The notes beneath the pieces were generated by a model that ran no database searches, was not told where the DNA came from, and saw only the letters and a list, made by a program, of their open reading frames with translations. DNA of 64,000 nucleotides from Rudaeicoccus suwonensis (GTDB taxonomy: Bacteria; Actinomycetota; Actinomycetes; Actinomycetales; Dermatophilaceae). Location: contig NZ_VIVQ01000001.1 of the NCBI RefSeq assembly GCF_007829035.1, positions 1,860,001 to 1,924,000 on the forward strand, in the 5' to 3' direction. The position numbers were made by a program, and so were the translations under genes. Position 1 is the first letter of the stretch, and every line of letters starts with the position of its first letter. Positions 45,078 through 55,300 of this stretch are shown here, one piece after another.

Positions 45078-46607
45078 ATGGCTGATGACTACCTCGTCCG
45101 CGTCGGGACGCTGATCCGCGACGCACGCCGCCACAAGAAGCTCACCCAAAATGAGTTGGCCCAATCCCTGCAGACTTCGCAGAGCGCCGTCGCCCGCATC
45201 GAGCAGGGCAAACAGAACCTCAGCCTCGAGACGCTGGCCCGCATCAGCGAGGCGCTTGACACCGAAGTCGTCGCGGTGGCGTCCTCGACGCCGCTGAATC
45301 TGCGGATTCAGGGCGGTCGCAAACTGTCCGGCGAGATCGACGTGCGCACCTCCAAGAACGCCGCCGTCGCGTGCCTGTGCGCCTCGCTGTTGAACAAGGG
45401 CAAGACCACCCTGCGCAACCTGGCGCGCATCGAGGAGGTCAACCGGATCACCGAGGTGCTCAACTCCATCGGCGTCAAGACCCGCTGGCTGCCCGACAGC
45501 AGCGACCTCGAGATCGTCCCGCCGGCGCGCCTCAACCTGGAAGCGATGGACGAGACGGCAGCGCGGCGCACCCGCACCATCCTGATGTTCCTCGGCCCCC
45601 TGCTGCACGGTTTCGACCAGTTCAAGCTGCCCAACGCCGGTGGCTGCGACCTGGGGTCGCGCACGGTGGAGCCGCACCTGCACGCACTGCAGGCCTTCGG
45701 GCTGAATGTCGTTGCCTCCCATGGCTATTACGAGGCCACGGTCAACCCGAACGTGCGCCCGACCAAGCCGATCATCCTCACCGAGCGGGGCGACACCGTC
45801 ACCGAGAACGCCTTGTTCGCCGCCGCGCTGTATGACGGCACCACCGTGATCCGCAACGCCTCCCCGAACTACATGGTGCAGGATCTCTGCTTCATGCTCG
45901 AGAAGTTCGGCGTGCGGATCAACGGCATCGGCACGACCACCCTCGAGGTGCACGGGGTGCCGGAGATCGACGTGGATGTGGAGTACCACCCGTCCGAGGA
46001 CCCCATTGAGGCGATGACGCTGCTCGCGGCAGCGGTGGTGACCGAGTCCACCATCACGATCCGCCGAGTGCCGATCGAGTTCATGGAGATCGAGCTGACG
46101 CTGCTTGAGGGCATGGGCATGAAGTACCACCTCAGCGAGGAGTACAAGTCCGCCAACGGCAAGACCCGACTGGTCGACCTCACGACTGAGCCCGGTCCGC
46201 TGGTCGCTCCGAAGGACAAGATCCACCCGATGCCCTTCCCCGGGCTCAACATCGACAACCTGCCATTCTTCGCCGTCATCGCGGCTTATGCCGACGGGCG
46301 CACCACCCTGCACGACTGGGTCTATGAGAACCGCGCCATCTATCTGACCGAGCTCACGCCGCTGGGCGTGAAGGTGCAGCTGATGGACCCGCACCGGGTG
46401 CTCATCGACGGCCCGACCCGGTGGCGTGCAGCCGAGGTCATGTCACCGCCCGCGCTGCGACCGGCCGTCGTCATCCTGCTGGCGATGCTCGCGGCGCCCG
46501 GCGTCTCCGTGCTGCGCAACATCTACGTCATCGACCGCGGCTACGAGGAACTCGACTCCCGGCTGAACAAACTCGGCGCCAACATCCAGACGTTCCGCGA
46601 CATCTGA
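45078..46607 (+). CDS. Xre-type HTH fused to MurA-like enolpyruvyl transferase
   Basis: A 509-residue fusion. Residues 1-63 are a cro/C1-type helix-turn-helix (LTQNELAQSLQTSQSAVARIEQG). Residues about 75-505 form a MurA/EPSP-synthase fold. Key MurA residues are kept: Lys93 in TSKNAAVA and the active Cys190 in NAGGCDLGSR. It may therefore bind UDP-GlcNAc and PEP and report cell-wall precursor status to DNA, or be an extra enolpyruvyl transferase. The fusion occurs elsewhere in actinobacteria, and its function is not settled as far as I know. A stand-alone murA is not in the window. Confidence 0.88.
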   Translation: MADDYLVRVGTLIRDARRHKKLTQNELAQSLQTSQSAVARIEQGKQNLSLETLARISEALDTEVVAVASSTPLNLRIQGGRKLSGEIDVRTSKNAAVACLCASLLNKGKTTLRNLARIEEVNRITEVLNSIGVKTRWLPDSSDLEIVPPARLNLEAMDETAARRTRTILMFLGPLLHGFDQFKLPNAGGCDLGSRTVEPHLHALQAFGLNVVASHGYYEATVNPNVRPTKPIILTERGDTVTENALFAAALYDGTTVIRNASPNYMVQDLCFMLEKFGVRINGIGTTTLEVHGVPEIDVDVEYHPSEDPIEAMTLLAAAVVTESTITIRRVPIEFMEIELTLLEGMGMKYHLSEEYKSANGKTRLVDLTTEPGPLVAPKDKIHPMPFPGLNIDNLPFFAVIAAYADGRTTLHDWVYENRAIYLTELTPLGVKVQLMDPHRVLIDGPTRWRAAEVMSPPALRPAVVILLAMLAAPGVSVLRNIYVIDRGYEELDSRLNKLGANIQTFRDI

Positions 46608-46631
46608 GCGCAGCAGGCAGCTGCCCGCACA

Positions 46632-47384
46632 ATGAAGACCGCGTATCTGGACGGCCCCGGTGTGCTGGCAATGGCGCACCGGGGCTTTTCCCGCACCGGG
46701 CTCGAGAACTCGATGGCAGCCTTCGCGGCAGCTGTCGACCTCGGCTTCCGGTATGTCGAGACCGACGTCCACGCGACCAGCGACGGAGTGCTGCTGGCCC
46801 TCCACGACTCCACGCTCGATCGGGTCACCGACCGCACCGGCGTCATCGCCGATCTGCCATGGTCGGCGGTGCGGGAGGCGAAAATTGCTGGTACTGAACC
46901 AATTCCGACGTTCGACGAATTGCTGGAAACCTGGCCGGAGTTGCGGATCAACATCGATTGCAAGGCCGCGGGTGCTGTGCAGCCACTTGCCGAGGCGATC
47001 GAACGGCATGGGGCGCACGACCGGGTGTGTATCGCCTCGTTCTCCGATCGGCGACGCCGGTCGGTACTGCGCCAGTTGACCCGGCCGACCGCGACATCGG
47101 CCGGTCCCGTCACCACCGGTGCACTGGCGATCGGCCGGATTCCGTTGGTGCACAGTGCTTTCGGCGTCGACTGCATCCAGATCCCGCAACGGGTGGGCTC
47201 GCGACCGCTGGTGACCGCGCGGCTGATCCGGTCGATGCACGCTCGCGAGGTGCAGGTGCACGTGTGGACCGTCGACGATCCCGACGACATGCACCGCCTG
47301 CTTGACCTGGGGGTCGACGGCCTCATCACCGACCGCTCGGACGTGCTCAAAGACGTTCTCCAGCAACGCAATCAGTGGGTCTGA
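46632..47384 (+). CDS. glycerophosphodiester phosphodiesterase
   Basis: A 250-residue GDPD-family TIM barrel that hydrolyses glycerophosphodiesters to glycerol-3-phosphate and an alcohol. Active-site residues are His16 and Arg17 in AHRG, Glu25 in LEN, Glu43/Asp45 in VETDVH and His58 in LHDS. No signal peptide is present, so it acts in the cytoplasm. It follows the HTH-MurA gene by 24 bp. Confidence 0.91.
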   Translation: MKTAYLDGPGVLAMAHRGFSRTGLENSMAAFAAAVDLGFRYVETDVHATSDGVLLALHDSTLDRVTDRTGVIADLPWSAVREAKIAGTEPIPTFDELLETWPELRINIDCKAAGAVQPLAEAIERHGAHDRVCIASFSDRRRRSVLRQLTRPTATSAGPVTTGALAIGRIPLVHSAFGVDCIQIPQRVGSRPLVTARLIRSMHAREVQVHVWTVDDPDDMHRLLDLGVDGLITDRSDVLKDVLQQRNQWV

Positions 47385-47498
47385 GCTACGCCGATCGAGC
47401 ATCCACCAAACGCTTCGACAACCGCGATATTCGACGATGGGGCTGCTATGCCCGCCACAGTGTCGAATGTGGAGAGGTAAAACGAGCGAGCAACGCAC

Positions 47499-47527
47499 GA
47501 TGGGCCGGCAACATCCGCCGGCCCATC
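47499..47527. terminator. bidirectional terminator, 11-bp perfect stem
   Basis: GATGGGCCGGC (47499-47509) pairs with GCCGGCCCATC (47517-47527) around a 7-nt loop. It lies between the phosphodiesterase (+) and helicase (-) 3' ends. The rest of the 158-bp spacer holds a loose TTCGACA/TGTCGAA pair and no gene. Confidence 0.8.
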
Positions 47528-47542
47528 GTCATGTCTGCAAGG

Positions 47543-49183
47543 TCAGCGCGAGCGACCCGAGCTGAAACCAGCTGCCGAGTGTCCGGTGCCGCCACCATTG
47601 CCGCGGCCACCACGCTGCTGGCCGCCTCGACCGCCGTTGCGCGCTGCGGTCGGCGCACCCGAGCGCGACCCCTGCGAACCGCCGCGACCGCCCGAGCCGC
47701 CTCGACCGCCCGTGCCGTTGCCACCACCCAAGCCGCTACGACCACGGTTGTCGCCGCCGGATCGACCACCGTCAGACCGACCGCGGCCGGACGACTGCGA
47801 ATTTCCCTGCGGCTGAGCCGAGCCCGAACCTGAGCCGCCTGACCGACCCCGACGACGACCGCCACCACCAGAGCCGGCGGGCTTCTGAGCCTGCTGCTGA
47901 GGCGTGACGGGTGCGACATACCCACCGTCGACGAGCACCCGCTCCCCCGGCGCCAACTCACGCAGCACCGGGTGCTGCGCGCTGTCGACCTTGGTGGTCG
48001 CGGGCTTGATGCCGGCCGCCTTGGCGAGACTGCGTACGTCGTTTCGCTGGTCGTCGGTCATCAACGTGATGACGGTGCCCTCGGCACCCGCCCGTGCGGT
48101 GCGACCGGAACGGTGCAAGTAAGCCTTGTGCTCTGCCGGCGGGTCTGCGTGCACGACCAGCGCGACATCGTCGACGTGGATGCCGCGGGCTGCGACATCG
48201 GTGGCGACCAGCGTGCTGGCCTCACCGGAGTGGAACGCGGCCATGTTGCGGGTGCGTGCGTTCTGCCCGAGGTTGCCGTGCAAGTCGACGGCGGGCACAC
48301 CGCTCTTGTTCAGCTGCCGCGCCAACGCCTTGGCGCCATACTTGGTGCGAGTGAAGACAACCGTCCGCCCGGGCGCCGACGCAAGGTCGACCAGCACCGG
48401 CAGACGCAGCTCACGGGTGATGTGCAACACGTGATGGCTCATCTTGGCGACCGGCGACTGCGCCGAATCCGCCTCGTGCGTCACAGGTTTGCGCAGGAAT
48501 TCGCGCACCAGCACGTCGATGGCCTTGTCCAGCGTTGCCGAGAACAGCAGGCGCTGACCACCCGTCGGTGTCTGCTTCAGCAGACGCCGCACGCCCGGCA
48601 GGAAGCCCAGGTCCGCCATGTGGTCGGCCTCGTCGAGCACGGTCACCTCGACCGCCGCAAGGGAGCAGTGCCCTTGGCTGATGAGGTCTTCGAGCCGCCC
48701 GGGACAGGCGATGAGAATGTCCACGCCCGAACGCAATCCGCGCACCTGCGGGTTCTGTCCGACGCCGCCGAAGACGGTCAGCGTGTTCAGGCCGGCAGTC
48801 GCAGCGAGCGGTGCGATGGCCGTCTCGATCTGGGTGACCAACTCACGCGTCGGGGCCAGGATCAGCGCGCGCGGCTTGTTCGGCGCAGGGCGGCGGTTGC
48901 TCTCGCCGAGCCGAGCAACGACCGGCAGCGCGAACGCATAGGTCTTGCCAGAACCGGTACGGCCACGACCGAGAACATCACGACCGGAGAGGGAGTCCGG
49001 CAGCGTCGCGGCCTGGATAGGTGTGGGATTCGTGATGCCCTGGGTCTTCAGGACATCGATAAGTCGTGCAGGGACGCCGATGGCGTCGAAAGATGAGCTC
49101 AATTCACTACTATCTGTGCGGTGTCTCGCCTCACCAGCCTGTTCCCTGATCTCAGGGGGCTGCGCATGGAGCGTGCTCGACAT
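47543..49183 (-). CDS. DEAD-box RNA helicase with Gly/Arg/Ser-rich tail
   Basis: A 546-residue superfamily 2 RNA helicase. The Q motif is in NPTPIQAATLP. Motif I is GRTGSGKT, Ia PTRELV, II DEAD in VLDEADHMADLG, III SAT, V TDVAARGIH and VI HRSGRTARAG. From about residue 435 to the end the protein is a disordered G/R/S/Q-rich tail that may bind RNA or drive condensate formation, as in RhlE/CsdA-type helicases. The start at 49183 is not certain, because methionines are sparse here. Confidence 0.92.
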   Translation of the reverse strand: MSSTLHAQPPEIREQAGEARHRTDSSELSSSFDAIGVPARLIDVLKTQGITNPTPIQAATLPDSLSGRDVLGRGRTGSGKTYAFALPVVARLGESNRRPAPNKPRALILAPTRELVTQIETAIAPLAATAGLNTLTVFGGVGQNPQVRGLRSGVDILIACPGRLEDLISQGHCSLAAVEVTVLDEADHMADLGFLPGVRRLLKQTPTGGQRLLFSATLDKAIDVLVREFLRKPVTHEADSAQSPVAKMSHHVLHITRELRLPVLVDLASAPGRTVVFTRTKYGAKALARQLNKSGVPAVDLHGNLGQNARTRNMAAFHSGEASTLVATDVAARGIHVDDVALVVHADPPAEHKAYLHRSGRTARAGAEGTVITLMTDDQRNDVRSLAKAAGIKPATTKVDSAQHPVLRELAPGERVLVDGGYVAPVTPQQQAQKPAGSGGGGRRRGRSGGSGSGSAQPQGNSQSSGRGRSDGGRSGGDNRGRSGLGGGNGTGGRGGSGGRGGSQGSRSGAPTAARNGGRGGQQRGGRGNGGGTGHSAAGFSSGRSR

Positions 49184-49229
49184 GCGGATCAACTCGTGGC
49201 GAGAACTTCGACGAGTGGATGACTCCAGT

Positions 49230-50267
49230 CTAGCGGTCAGCTCTCGAAATCCCCGAATCGCCAATCCGTCCAGCGCGTCTCAGCGCCACCTCGACGACCT
49301 CGTCCACGGTCGGATCGACGACCCGTGGCGCCCATGTCGTAACCTCGTACGGCGTCGCCGACACCAGCGCAGCCTCCATCGCGAACACCCGCGCCAGCCG
49401 GGCGATCAGCATTGCGTCATCCAGCGCCGCCAGCAACGAAGATGCCGGAACGACGTCGGCCCAGCCGGCGGCGTACGCGCGGAACAACCGCGCATCCCGC
49501 TCGGGATCGGGTGGCAGCCCGAAGTGGTATGACGGTCCGCGCAGCGCAATCAGCAACGAACACAACGGGTTTCCGACATACGCGTCGCCCCAGTCGAAGA
49601 ACCGCGCGTCGTGCGCGGCCTTTGCGGTGTTGTCGGCGCAGAAGACGTTCCCGGCGTGCAGGTCACCGTGCTCGATAGTGAGCGGAAGACCCAACGAGTC
49701 CAGTCGATCGGCGGCATCGCGCAGCACCGGTTCCAGATCCGTGTGCCCGGCGCCACGACCCGCGAACCACCTGTCGACCAGCTGGTGTGGCCACGCTGCC
49801 GGAACCCCCGCACGCGTGACCTGATCGACGACAGCAACCGAAGCTCGCTGCAACCTGGAGTAGCTGCGTAACACCGACGACCAGAGACCGGTGATGGATT
49901 CGGTATCGGCGACGTCCCGTAACTGCGGTCCCTGATCGGGCATGAGCAACCACCGGCGCTCCTCATCGGCGGCCCAGACCGGCGGGAGCAGGTCCGGCGC
50001 GACGGCACTGAGCGCTGCGTAGATCGCCGACTCTGGAGGCGACGTGGGAAGTGCCGCCTTGAACCACGCCCGCCCGGCGGAGGTGTCGACCACCAACTGG
50101 GTGGACCACGGCCGCACTCTCGGCTGGCGTGGGGTGACGGGAATCCGCGTCAGACCACGACGCTCCAGGGATTCGTCGATCCACCGGGTGGCCGCCTGCC
50201 GCCACCGCACCGACGACCACAGCGCCGATGCCGACCCACCGTCGCCGACGACAGCGGGGTCCCTCAC
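49230..50267 (-). CDS. aminoglycoside phosphotransferase-fold (APH) family protein
   Basis: A 345-residue kinase-like protein. The catalytic loop is [12 protein letters not shown] and the metal-binding Asp is in FFDWGDAY. The N-terminal lobe is divergent and lacks an obvious nucleotide loop. APH-fold proteins phosphorylate antibiotics, choline or other small molecules; the substrate here is unknown, and resistance should not be assumed. The GTG start overlaps the dxs stop (GTGA, 50264-50267), so it is translationally coupled to dxs. Confidence 0.83.
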   Translation of the reverse strand: MRDPAVVGDGGSASALWSSVRWRQAATRWIDESLERRGLTRIPVTPRQPRVRPWSTQLVVDTSAGRAWFKAALPTSPPESAIYAALSAVAPDLLPPVWAADEERRWLLMPDQGPQLRDVADTESITGLWSSVLRSYSRLQRASVAVVDQVTRAGVPAAWPHQLVDRWFAGRGAGHTDLEPVLRDAADRLDSLGLPLTIEHGDLHAGNVFCADNTAKAAHDARFFDWGDAYVGNPLCSLLIALRGPSYHFGLPPDPERDARLFRAYAAGWADVVPASSLLAALDDAMLIARLARVFAMEAALVSATPYEVTTWAPRVVDPTVDEVVEVALRRAGRIGDSGISRADR

Positions 50268-52138
50268 TCCTGCGCCGAAAGGCGCGACATCACCTCGGTG
50301 GCAATGACATCAGGAGTCAGGCCGATCGCCTCGAGCACCTGGCCCCGGGATGCGTGATCGAGGAACTGCTTCGGTATGCCGAAGGTATGCACCGCCGCCG
50401 GCACCCGCTCGGTCTGCAGCGTCTGTGCGACGGCAACACCGATGCCGCTGGTCACCAGGTTGTCCTCGATCACCACGACGTGAGCGACCGATCGGGCCAA
50501 CGAGACCACGTCGGCGGACACTGGCAATACCCAGCGCGGGTCGACGACGAGCACCGAATGTCCCTGCGCCTCAAGCTTTTCCGCAACGCCGAGAGCGGTC
50601 GGACACATCGACCCGACTCCGACGAGCAAGACGTCCGGCTGCTCGGCGTCGTGCAGCACGTCGACCGCACCGTGCTGTCGCACGGCCGACAGAGGGTCAC
50701 CCACGTCGCCCTTGGGAAAACGCAGGACCGTCGGTGCATCGTCGACCTCGACGGCCTCACGCAGTTGCAGGCGCACCTGCTCCCCGTCGCGTGGCGCTGC
50801 CAGGCGCAGCCCCGGCACGATCGAGCAGATCGAGATGTCCCACATGCCGTTGTGTGACGGGCCATCCGACCCGGTCACCCCGGCACGGTCGAGCACGAAG
50901 GTCACACCGGCATGATGCAGCGCGGCATCCATCAGCAACTGATCGAAAGCGCGGTTGAGGAAGGTCGCATAGACCGCGACGACCGGATGCATTCCGCCGA
51001 ACGCGAGCCCGGAAGCCATGGTGACTGCGTGCTGTTCGGCGATGCCGACGTCGACGACACGTTCCGGGTATGCCGCAGCAAAACCGTCGAGACCGACCGG
51101 GATCATCATGGCCGCGGTGATCGCGACCAGGTCGTCACGCTCGGCGCCGAGGCGCACCATCTCGTCGTTGAACTCGTCTGTCCAGATACGGCCCGACACT
51201 TCGAACGGCAGACCGGTCTCGGGGTTGATCTTGCCGATGCCGTGCATGTGATCGGCGACGTCGTCCAGTGCCGGCTGATAGCCGCGGCCCTTCTGGGTGA
51301 TCACGTGCACGATGCACGGGCCGTCATACGCACGCGCGCGGCGCAACGCCTGCTCGACCGCGGGTTCGTCGTGGCCGTCGACCGGCCCGACATACTTCAT
51401 GCCGAGGTCCTCGAACATCCCCTGCTGGGGGGCGACGATGTCTTTGACGCCCTTCTTGACGCCGTGCAGCGTCTCGTACAGCAGTTCACCGACCACCGGC
51501 GTGTTGTGCAGGGTGGTCTTGCCCCAGTCGAGCACCCGTTCGTAGCTGCGGGTCGTGCGCAACGCGGCCAGGTGGTCGGCCAACCCGCCGATCGTCGGAG
51601 CGTAGGAACGCTCGTTGTCGTTGACCACGATCACCAACGGCAGGTCACGCTCGACGGCAACATTGTTGAGCGCCTCCCACGCCATACCGCCGGTCAATGC
51701 GCCGTCACCGATCACCGCGACCGTATGCCGCTGCGACTCCCCCGCCAGCACCCGCGCCTTGGCGATGCCCTCCGCCCACGACAGCGACGACGATGCGTGT
51801 GAACTCTCGACGACGTCATGCTCGGATTCCGCGCGCGACGGATAGCCCGAAAGGCCGCCCTGCTTCTTGAGTTTGGAGAAATCGTGTCTGCCGGTGATGA
51901 GCTTGTGCACGTAGGACTGGTGGCCCGTGTCGAAGACGATCGCGTCGCTGGGTGAGTCGAAGACGCGATGTATGGCGATGGTCAACTCGACGACGCCGAG
52001 GTTCGGGCCGAGGTGGCCGCCGGTCTTGGACACGGACTCGACGAGGAAAGACCGGATCTCGGCAGCGAGGTCGTCCAGCCGGTCCTCCGGCAGTTCCTTC
52101 AGCGCTCGAGGTGAGGTGATCGAGTCCAGCAGTCCCAC
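50264..52138 (-). CDS. dxs: 1-deoxy-D-xylulose-5-phosphate synthase
   Basis: A 624-residue thiamine-diphosphate enzyme that condenses pyruvate and glyceraldehyde-3-phosphate, the entry step of the MEP isoprenoid pathway. The TPP motif is [18 protein letters not shown]. The active-site His is in [10 protein letters not shown], and the central Glu is in [11 protein letters not shown]. The C-terminal transketolase domain is complete. The start is a GTG at 52138. Its cofactor matches the thiamine uptake operon transcribed away from it on the other strand. Confidence 0.95.
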   Translation of the reverse strand: MGLLDSITSPRALKELPEDRLDDLAAEIRSFLVESVSKTGGHLGPNLGVVELTIAIHRVFDSPSDAIVFDTGHQSYVHKLITGRHDFSKLKKQGGLSGYPSRAESEHDVVESSHASSSLSWAEGIAKARVLAGESQRHTVAVIGDGALTGGMAWEALNNVAVERDLPLVIVVNDNERSYAPTIGGLADHLAALRTTRSYERVLDWGKTTLHNTPVVGELLYETLHGVKKGVKDIVAPQQGMFEDLGMKYVGPVDGHDEPAVEQALRRARAYDGPCIVHVITQKGRGYQPALDDVADHMHGIGKINPETGLPFEVSGRIWTDEFNDEMVRLGAERDDLVAITAAMMIPVGLDGFAAAYPERVVDVGIAEQHAVTMASGLAFGGMHPVVAVYATFLNRAFDQLLMDAALHHAGVTFVLDRAGVTGSDGPSHNGMWDISICSIVPGLRLAAPRDGEQVRLQLREAVEVDDAPTVLRFPKGDVGDPLSAVRQHGAVDVLHDAEQPDVLLVGVGSMCPTALGVAEKLEAQGHSVLVVDPRWVLPVSADVVSLARSVAHVVVIEDNLVTSGIGVAVAQTLQTERVPAAVHTFGIPKQFLDHASRGQVLEAIGLTPDVIATEVMSRLSAQE

Positions 52139-52282
52139 GGTGTCGTCAGTTCCTTCCGCGCGCCGGGTCGACGCTTGTCGGGGTCGGTCGAGTCTACGCG
52201 GCGCGGGGCCGTGACGGCGAAGCGACGGGATGCGGCGCGGCGGCTCGGCCAACCGCCTCCTGCTACGGTGGACAACACATCA

Positions 52283-52369
52283 ACCGACAGGGGAGCGCCT
52301 GGTGGCGCTGAGAGTGCGGATCGACCGCAGACCCTAAGAACCTGCTCCGGCTAGCACCGGCGAAGGGAG
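52283..52369 (+). ncRNA. TPP (THI-element) riboswitch
   Basis: Conserved THI-box parts appear in order: ACAGGGGAGC, GGCGCTGAGAGTGCGG, GACCGCAGACCCTAAGAACC, CTGCTCCGGCTAGCACCGG and CGAAGGGAGT. It starts about 90 bp before ykoE. The last part, AAGGGAG, is also the likely ykoE ribosome-binding site, so ligand binding should repress translation initiation. Confidence 0.95.
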
Positions 52370-52375
52370 TCATTC

Positions 52376-53017
52376 ATGGCTACTGTCAGCGCACCCCAGA
52401 CCACACCGCCGTCATCGGACAAGCGGCCCCGACTCACGGCATACCGAACGATCGACCTGGTCACGATCGCAACCCTGGGCGTCGCGTGCGGTGTGGTCTT
52501 CTGGGGCTGGTCCCAGGCCTGGAACGGCATCAGCACACTGGCTCTGTTCGCTGCTCCTCCCCTGCTCGGATTGCTGGCCGGCCCCTGGCTCGTCGGCGGG
52601 ATCCTGGGCGGGCTGATCGTGCGACGGCCGGGAGCCGCACTCGCCACCGAATTCATCGCTGCCTTCGTCGAGATGCTGATCGGCAACCAGTGGGGCGCGA
52701 GCACGATGGTCTCCGGCCTGCTGCAGGGCCTCGGCGCCGAGATCGTCCTCGCCATACTGCTGTATCGGCGTTTCGGCCCGGTCGCGGCCGGCCTCTCGGG
52801 AGCACTGGCCGCAGCGCTGGAGATCTTCTACGAGTGGCACGCGTACTACGGCTACTGGACGTGGAACTACAAGCTGGCCTACCTGGGCTGCACGATGCTG
52901 TCGGGACTGGTCATCGCAGGGATCGGCGGCTGGCTGATCGTGCGAGCCATGGCTGCGACCGGGGTGCTCGACGCCTTCGGCCCCGGACGTGAGCACCACG
53001 ACCGCACCGCGGTGTGA
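52376..53017 (+). CDS. ykoE: thiamine ECF transporter substrate-binding subunit YkoE
   Basis: A 213-residue integral membrane S-component. About five or six helices start at residue 28 (LVTIATLGVACGVVFWGWSQ) and end near 190. Family marks are FIAAFVEMLIGNQWGAS and FYEWHAYYGYWTWNYKL. It binds thiamine or a precursor. The TPP riboswitch directly upstream confirms the assignment. The ykoD GTG overlaps its stop (GTGA, 53014-53017). Confidence 0.92.
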   Translation: MATVSAPQTTPPSSDKRPRLTAYRTIDLVTIATLGVACGVVFWGWSQAWNGISTLALFAAPPLLGLLAGPWLVGGILGGLIVRRPGAALATEFIAAFVEMLIGNQWGASTMVSGLLQGLGAEIVLAILLYRRFGPVAAGLSGALAAALEIFYEWHAYYGYWTWNYKLAYLGCTMLSGLVIAGIGGWLIVRAMAATGVLDAFGPGREHHDRTAV

Positions 53018-54441
53018 CGGGCGTCTCTGCTGCGCTGGCGGGCTTCGGCTGGCGACCGCTCGGTCGTCGTGCCGAGGTCGTCAGCGGCCTTGACCTGACC
53101 CTCGCACCCGGTCAGATCACATTGCTCGCAGGTGGCAGCGGGGCCGGCAAGTCGACTGTATTACGAGCATTTGCAGGCGTTCTCGGCTCTTCGGTGCCAG
53201 GCGAAGCGAGCGGCCGCATCACGATCGACGATGCGCACATCGGCTTGCTGCTGCAGAATCCCGCCGACAGCCTGGTGGCCACCACCCTCGGGCGTGAGGT
53301 CGCCTTCGGCCCGGAGAATCTCGGGCTGCCGCGAGACCAGATCTGGCGCCGGGTGCACGAGTCGTTGGAGCGGGTCGGCCTGCAGTATGACGTCGAGCGG
53401 CCGACCAACGCGCTGTCCGGAGGTGAGTTGCAACGCCTTGCTCTGGCGGGCGTGCTCGCGATAACACCCGGGCTGCTGCTGCTGGATGAACCCACCTCGA
53501 TGCTGGATGACGCGACCGCGGCGCACGTGCGCAAATACATCGTGCGGGTCGCGCGTGAGACCGGTGCCACCACCGTCGTGGTCGAACACCGGATCGGGCC
53601 GTGGCTGCCGCACTGCGACCGGGTCGTGGTGCTCGACCGCGGGCAGCTGATCGCGGACACCGACCCGCACTCGTTCATCGCCGACCAGCACGACGCGATG
53701 ATGTCCGCGGGTGTGTGGATGCCCGGCGCGCCGGACCCGGCGCCCGTCGACGTTCCCGAGGACTGGGTGCGACCTGTTCGTCGCGGACCGACGCTGACCG
53801 CGGATTCGTTGTCGGTGGAGCTCGTGATGCGCACACTGCGCGGAAGCATCCGCCACCGCGCTCTGCGCGATACGTCGGCAATCCTCGAATCAGGTGCGCT
53901 CACCGCCCTTACCGGTCCGTCAGGGGCGGGCAAGTCAACCCTGCTCGCTGCTCTCGCCGGTCTGCTGCGACCCAGTGGCGGCTCTGTCAGCGGCGCGACA
54001 CCGCCGCTCGACCGTCGCGCATCCAGGTCCCTGGCGCAGATCGCCGGCTTCGTGCCGCAGAACCCCGAGCATGGCTTCCTCACCCACCGGGTGCGCGACG
54101 AGATCGAGCTCACCGCGCGGCTGGTCGGCCGTTCGGTGGAGACCGAGGGGTTGCTGGATCTGATGCGGCTGAGTCACCTGGCCGATGCAAATCCGTTTCA
54201 GCTCTCCGGCGGCGAACAGCGGCGGCTCGCGGTGCTGGCCGGGCTCGCGCATCGGCCGGAACTCGTCCTGCTCGATGAGCCGACCGTCGGTCAGGACCGC
54301 CACACCTGGGCTGCTGTCACGGGGTGGGTCACCAGCGCTCGCGCGTCGGCCGCCACCGTGGGTGTCGCCACGCACGATGCGAGCCTGATCGCGCTCGCGG
54401 ACTCCGTCATACATCTGGACGACGGGCGGTCGGCGTCGTGA
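53014..54441 (+). CDS. ykoD: ECF transporter ATPase, duplicated ABC domains (YkoD)
   Basis: A 475-residue protein with two ABC ATPase domains in one chain. The first Walker A is GGSGAGKST (about 41-49) with LSGGELQRLAL and LLLLDEPTSMLDD. The second Walker A is GPSGAGKST (about 305) with LSGGEQRRLAVLAG and LVLLDEPTVGQD. It energises YkoE with the YkoC membrane subunit. Start and stop overlap both neighbours by 4 nt. Confidence 0.94.
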   Translation: MTGVSAALAGFGWRPLGRRAEVVSGLDLTLAPGQITLLAGGSGAGKSTVLRAFAGVLGSSVPGEASGRITIDDAHIGLLLQNPADSLVATTLGREVAFGPENLGLPRDQIWRRVHESLERVGLQYDVERPTNALSGGELQRLALAGVLAITPGLLLLDEPTSMLDDATAAHVRKYIVRVARETGATTVVVEHRIGPWLPHCDRVVVLDRGQLIADTDPHSFIADQHDAMMSAGVWMPGAPDPAPVDVPEDWVRPVRRGPTLTADSLSVELVMRTLRGSIRHRALRDTSAILESGALTALTGPSGAGKSTLLAALAGLLRPSGGSVSGATPPLDRRASRSLAQIAGFVPQNPEHGFLTHRVRDEIELTARLVGRSVETEGLLDLMRLSHLADANPFQLSGGEQRRLAVLAGLAHRPELVLLDEPTVGQDRHTWAAVTGWVTSARASAATVGVATHDASLIALADSVIHLDDGRSAS

Positions 54442-55136
54442 AACATGTTCTGCCACAGGCCAATCCGCTCGCACTGTTGGCAGTCGGACTCAGTGCAGTG
54501 GTGGGATCCTTCTTTGTCGGATCCGCCACGGCCGGCGGTCTCACCGTCCTTCTGTATGCCGCAATCGCCGGATGTTTGGTCCCGCAGTGGCAACCGGTGC
54601 GCTGGCGATTGGTGGCGGTCGGAATAGCCGCGGTGTCGCTGTGGTGGTCGACGTGGCTGCTCGGGGGCCACCACCCGGACCTGGCCACAGAGGCCGCGAC
54701 GCGCGTCCTGGTGCTGGCCCTGCCCGGCGCGGTCCTGATGGCGTTCGTCGATCCGAGCCGACTCGGGGACGCACTGCGCCAACAGTTGCGCCTGCCGGCG
54801 CGGCCGGTGGCGGCTCTCACCGCCGCACTCACCAGATTCGAGACGCTGGGGCAGGTCTGGGAGCAGGTGCGCCGGCTTCGTCGCATGCGCGGGATGGGCG
54901 CCGGCCGCAACCCGTTCGCACAAGTCCGTGCGACGACCGCGACGAGCTTCACACTGTTGGTCTCCGCGATGCGAGGAGCCACTCAGCTGTCGATCGCCAT
55001 GGATTCCAGGGGCTTTCGGCTGGCCCACGATCGAACGTCGGCACACGACTCGGCGTGGTCCGTCGTCGACACCGTCCTGCTCCTCGGCGGCATCGTCGCC
55101 ACCATCGTGGCGCCGGTGGTCCTCTCGGCCTGGTGA
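54438..55136 (+). CDS. ykoC: ECF transporter membrane T-component YkoC
   Basis: A 232-residue energy-coupling T subunit with N-terminal hydrophobic helices (18-75). The cytoplasmic coupling helices carry RRLRRMRGMGAGRNP and SIAMDSRGF, the latter being the CbiQ-type A-x-x-x-R-G motif. A last helix ends at SAW. A GTG start overlaps ykoD. The gene ends 7 bp before the oppositely oriented small membrane gene. Confidence 0.9.
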   Translation: MKHVLPQANPLALLAVGLSAVVGSFFVGSATAGGLTVLLYAAIAGCLVPQWQPVRWRLVAVGIAAVSLWWSTWLLGGHHPDLATEAATRVLVLALPGAVLMAFVDPSRLGDALRQQLRLPARPVAALTAALTRFETLGQVWEQVRRLRRMRGMGAGRNPFAQVRATTATSFTLLVSAMRGATQLSIAMDSRGFRLAHDRTSAHDSAWSVVDTVLLLGGIVATIVAPVVLSAW

Positions 55137-55143
55137 CGCGACG

Positions 55144-55278
55144 TCAGCGAGTCAGAGCCGTCACGACAGCAACGACGACCACGACAAGAATCGCGACGAG
55201 TGCCCAGCCCTGCCAGGTCTGCGGTCGCACACCGATGCCGACCCGCTTGGGCCCGAACCATGGCTTGTTTTCTGACAT
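55144..55278 (-). CDS. small single-pass membrane protein sharing the PKRVG motif
   Basis: A 44-residue protein. WFGPKRVGIGVRPQTWQGW is followed by a hydrophobic helix (ALVAILVVVVVAVVTAL). The front matches the FVPKRVGVGYTVN part of the DUF5808 domain in the gene just upstream, and in both a membrane helix follows. GGGGAG precedes the ATG. It probably belongs to the gntR-DUF5808 transcript, with a hairpin in between. Function is unknown. Confidence 0.65.
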   Translation of the reverse strand: MSENKPWFGPKRVGIGVRPQTWQGWALVAILVVVVVAVVTALTR

Positions 55279-55300
55279 CACAGACTCCCCTTCTGACAAA

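Noticed and set aside
49230-50267. Antibiotic-resistance aminoglycoside kinase
   Set aside because: Only the general APH fold motifs are present, the N-lobe is divergent, and it is coupled to dxs. A resistance role has no support.
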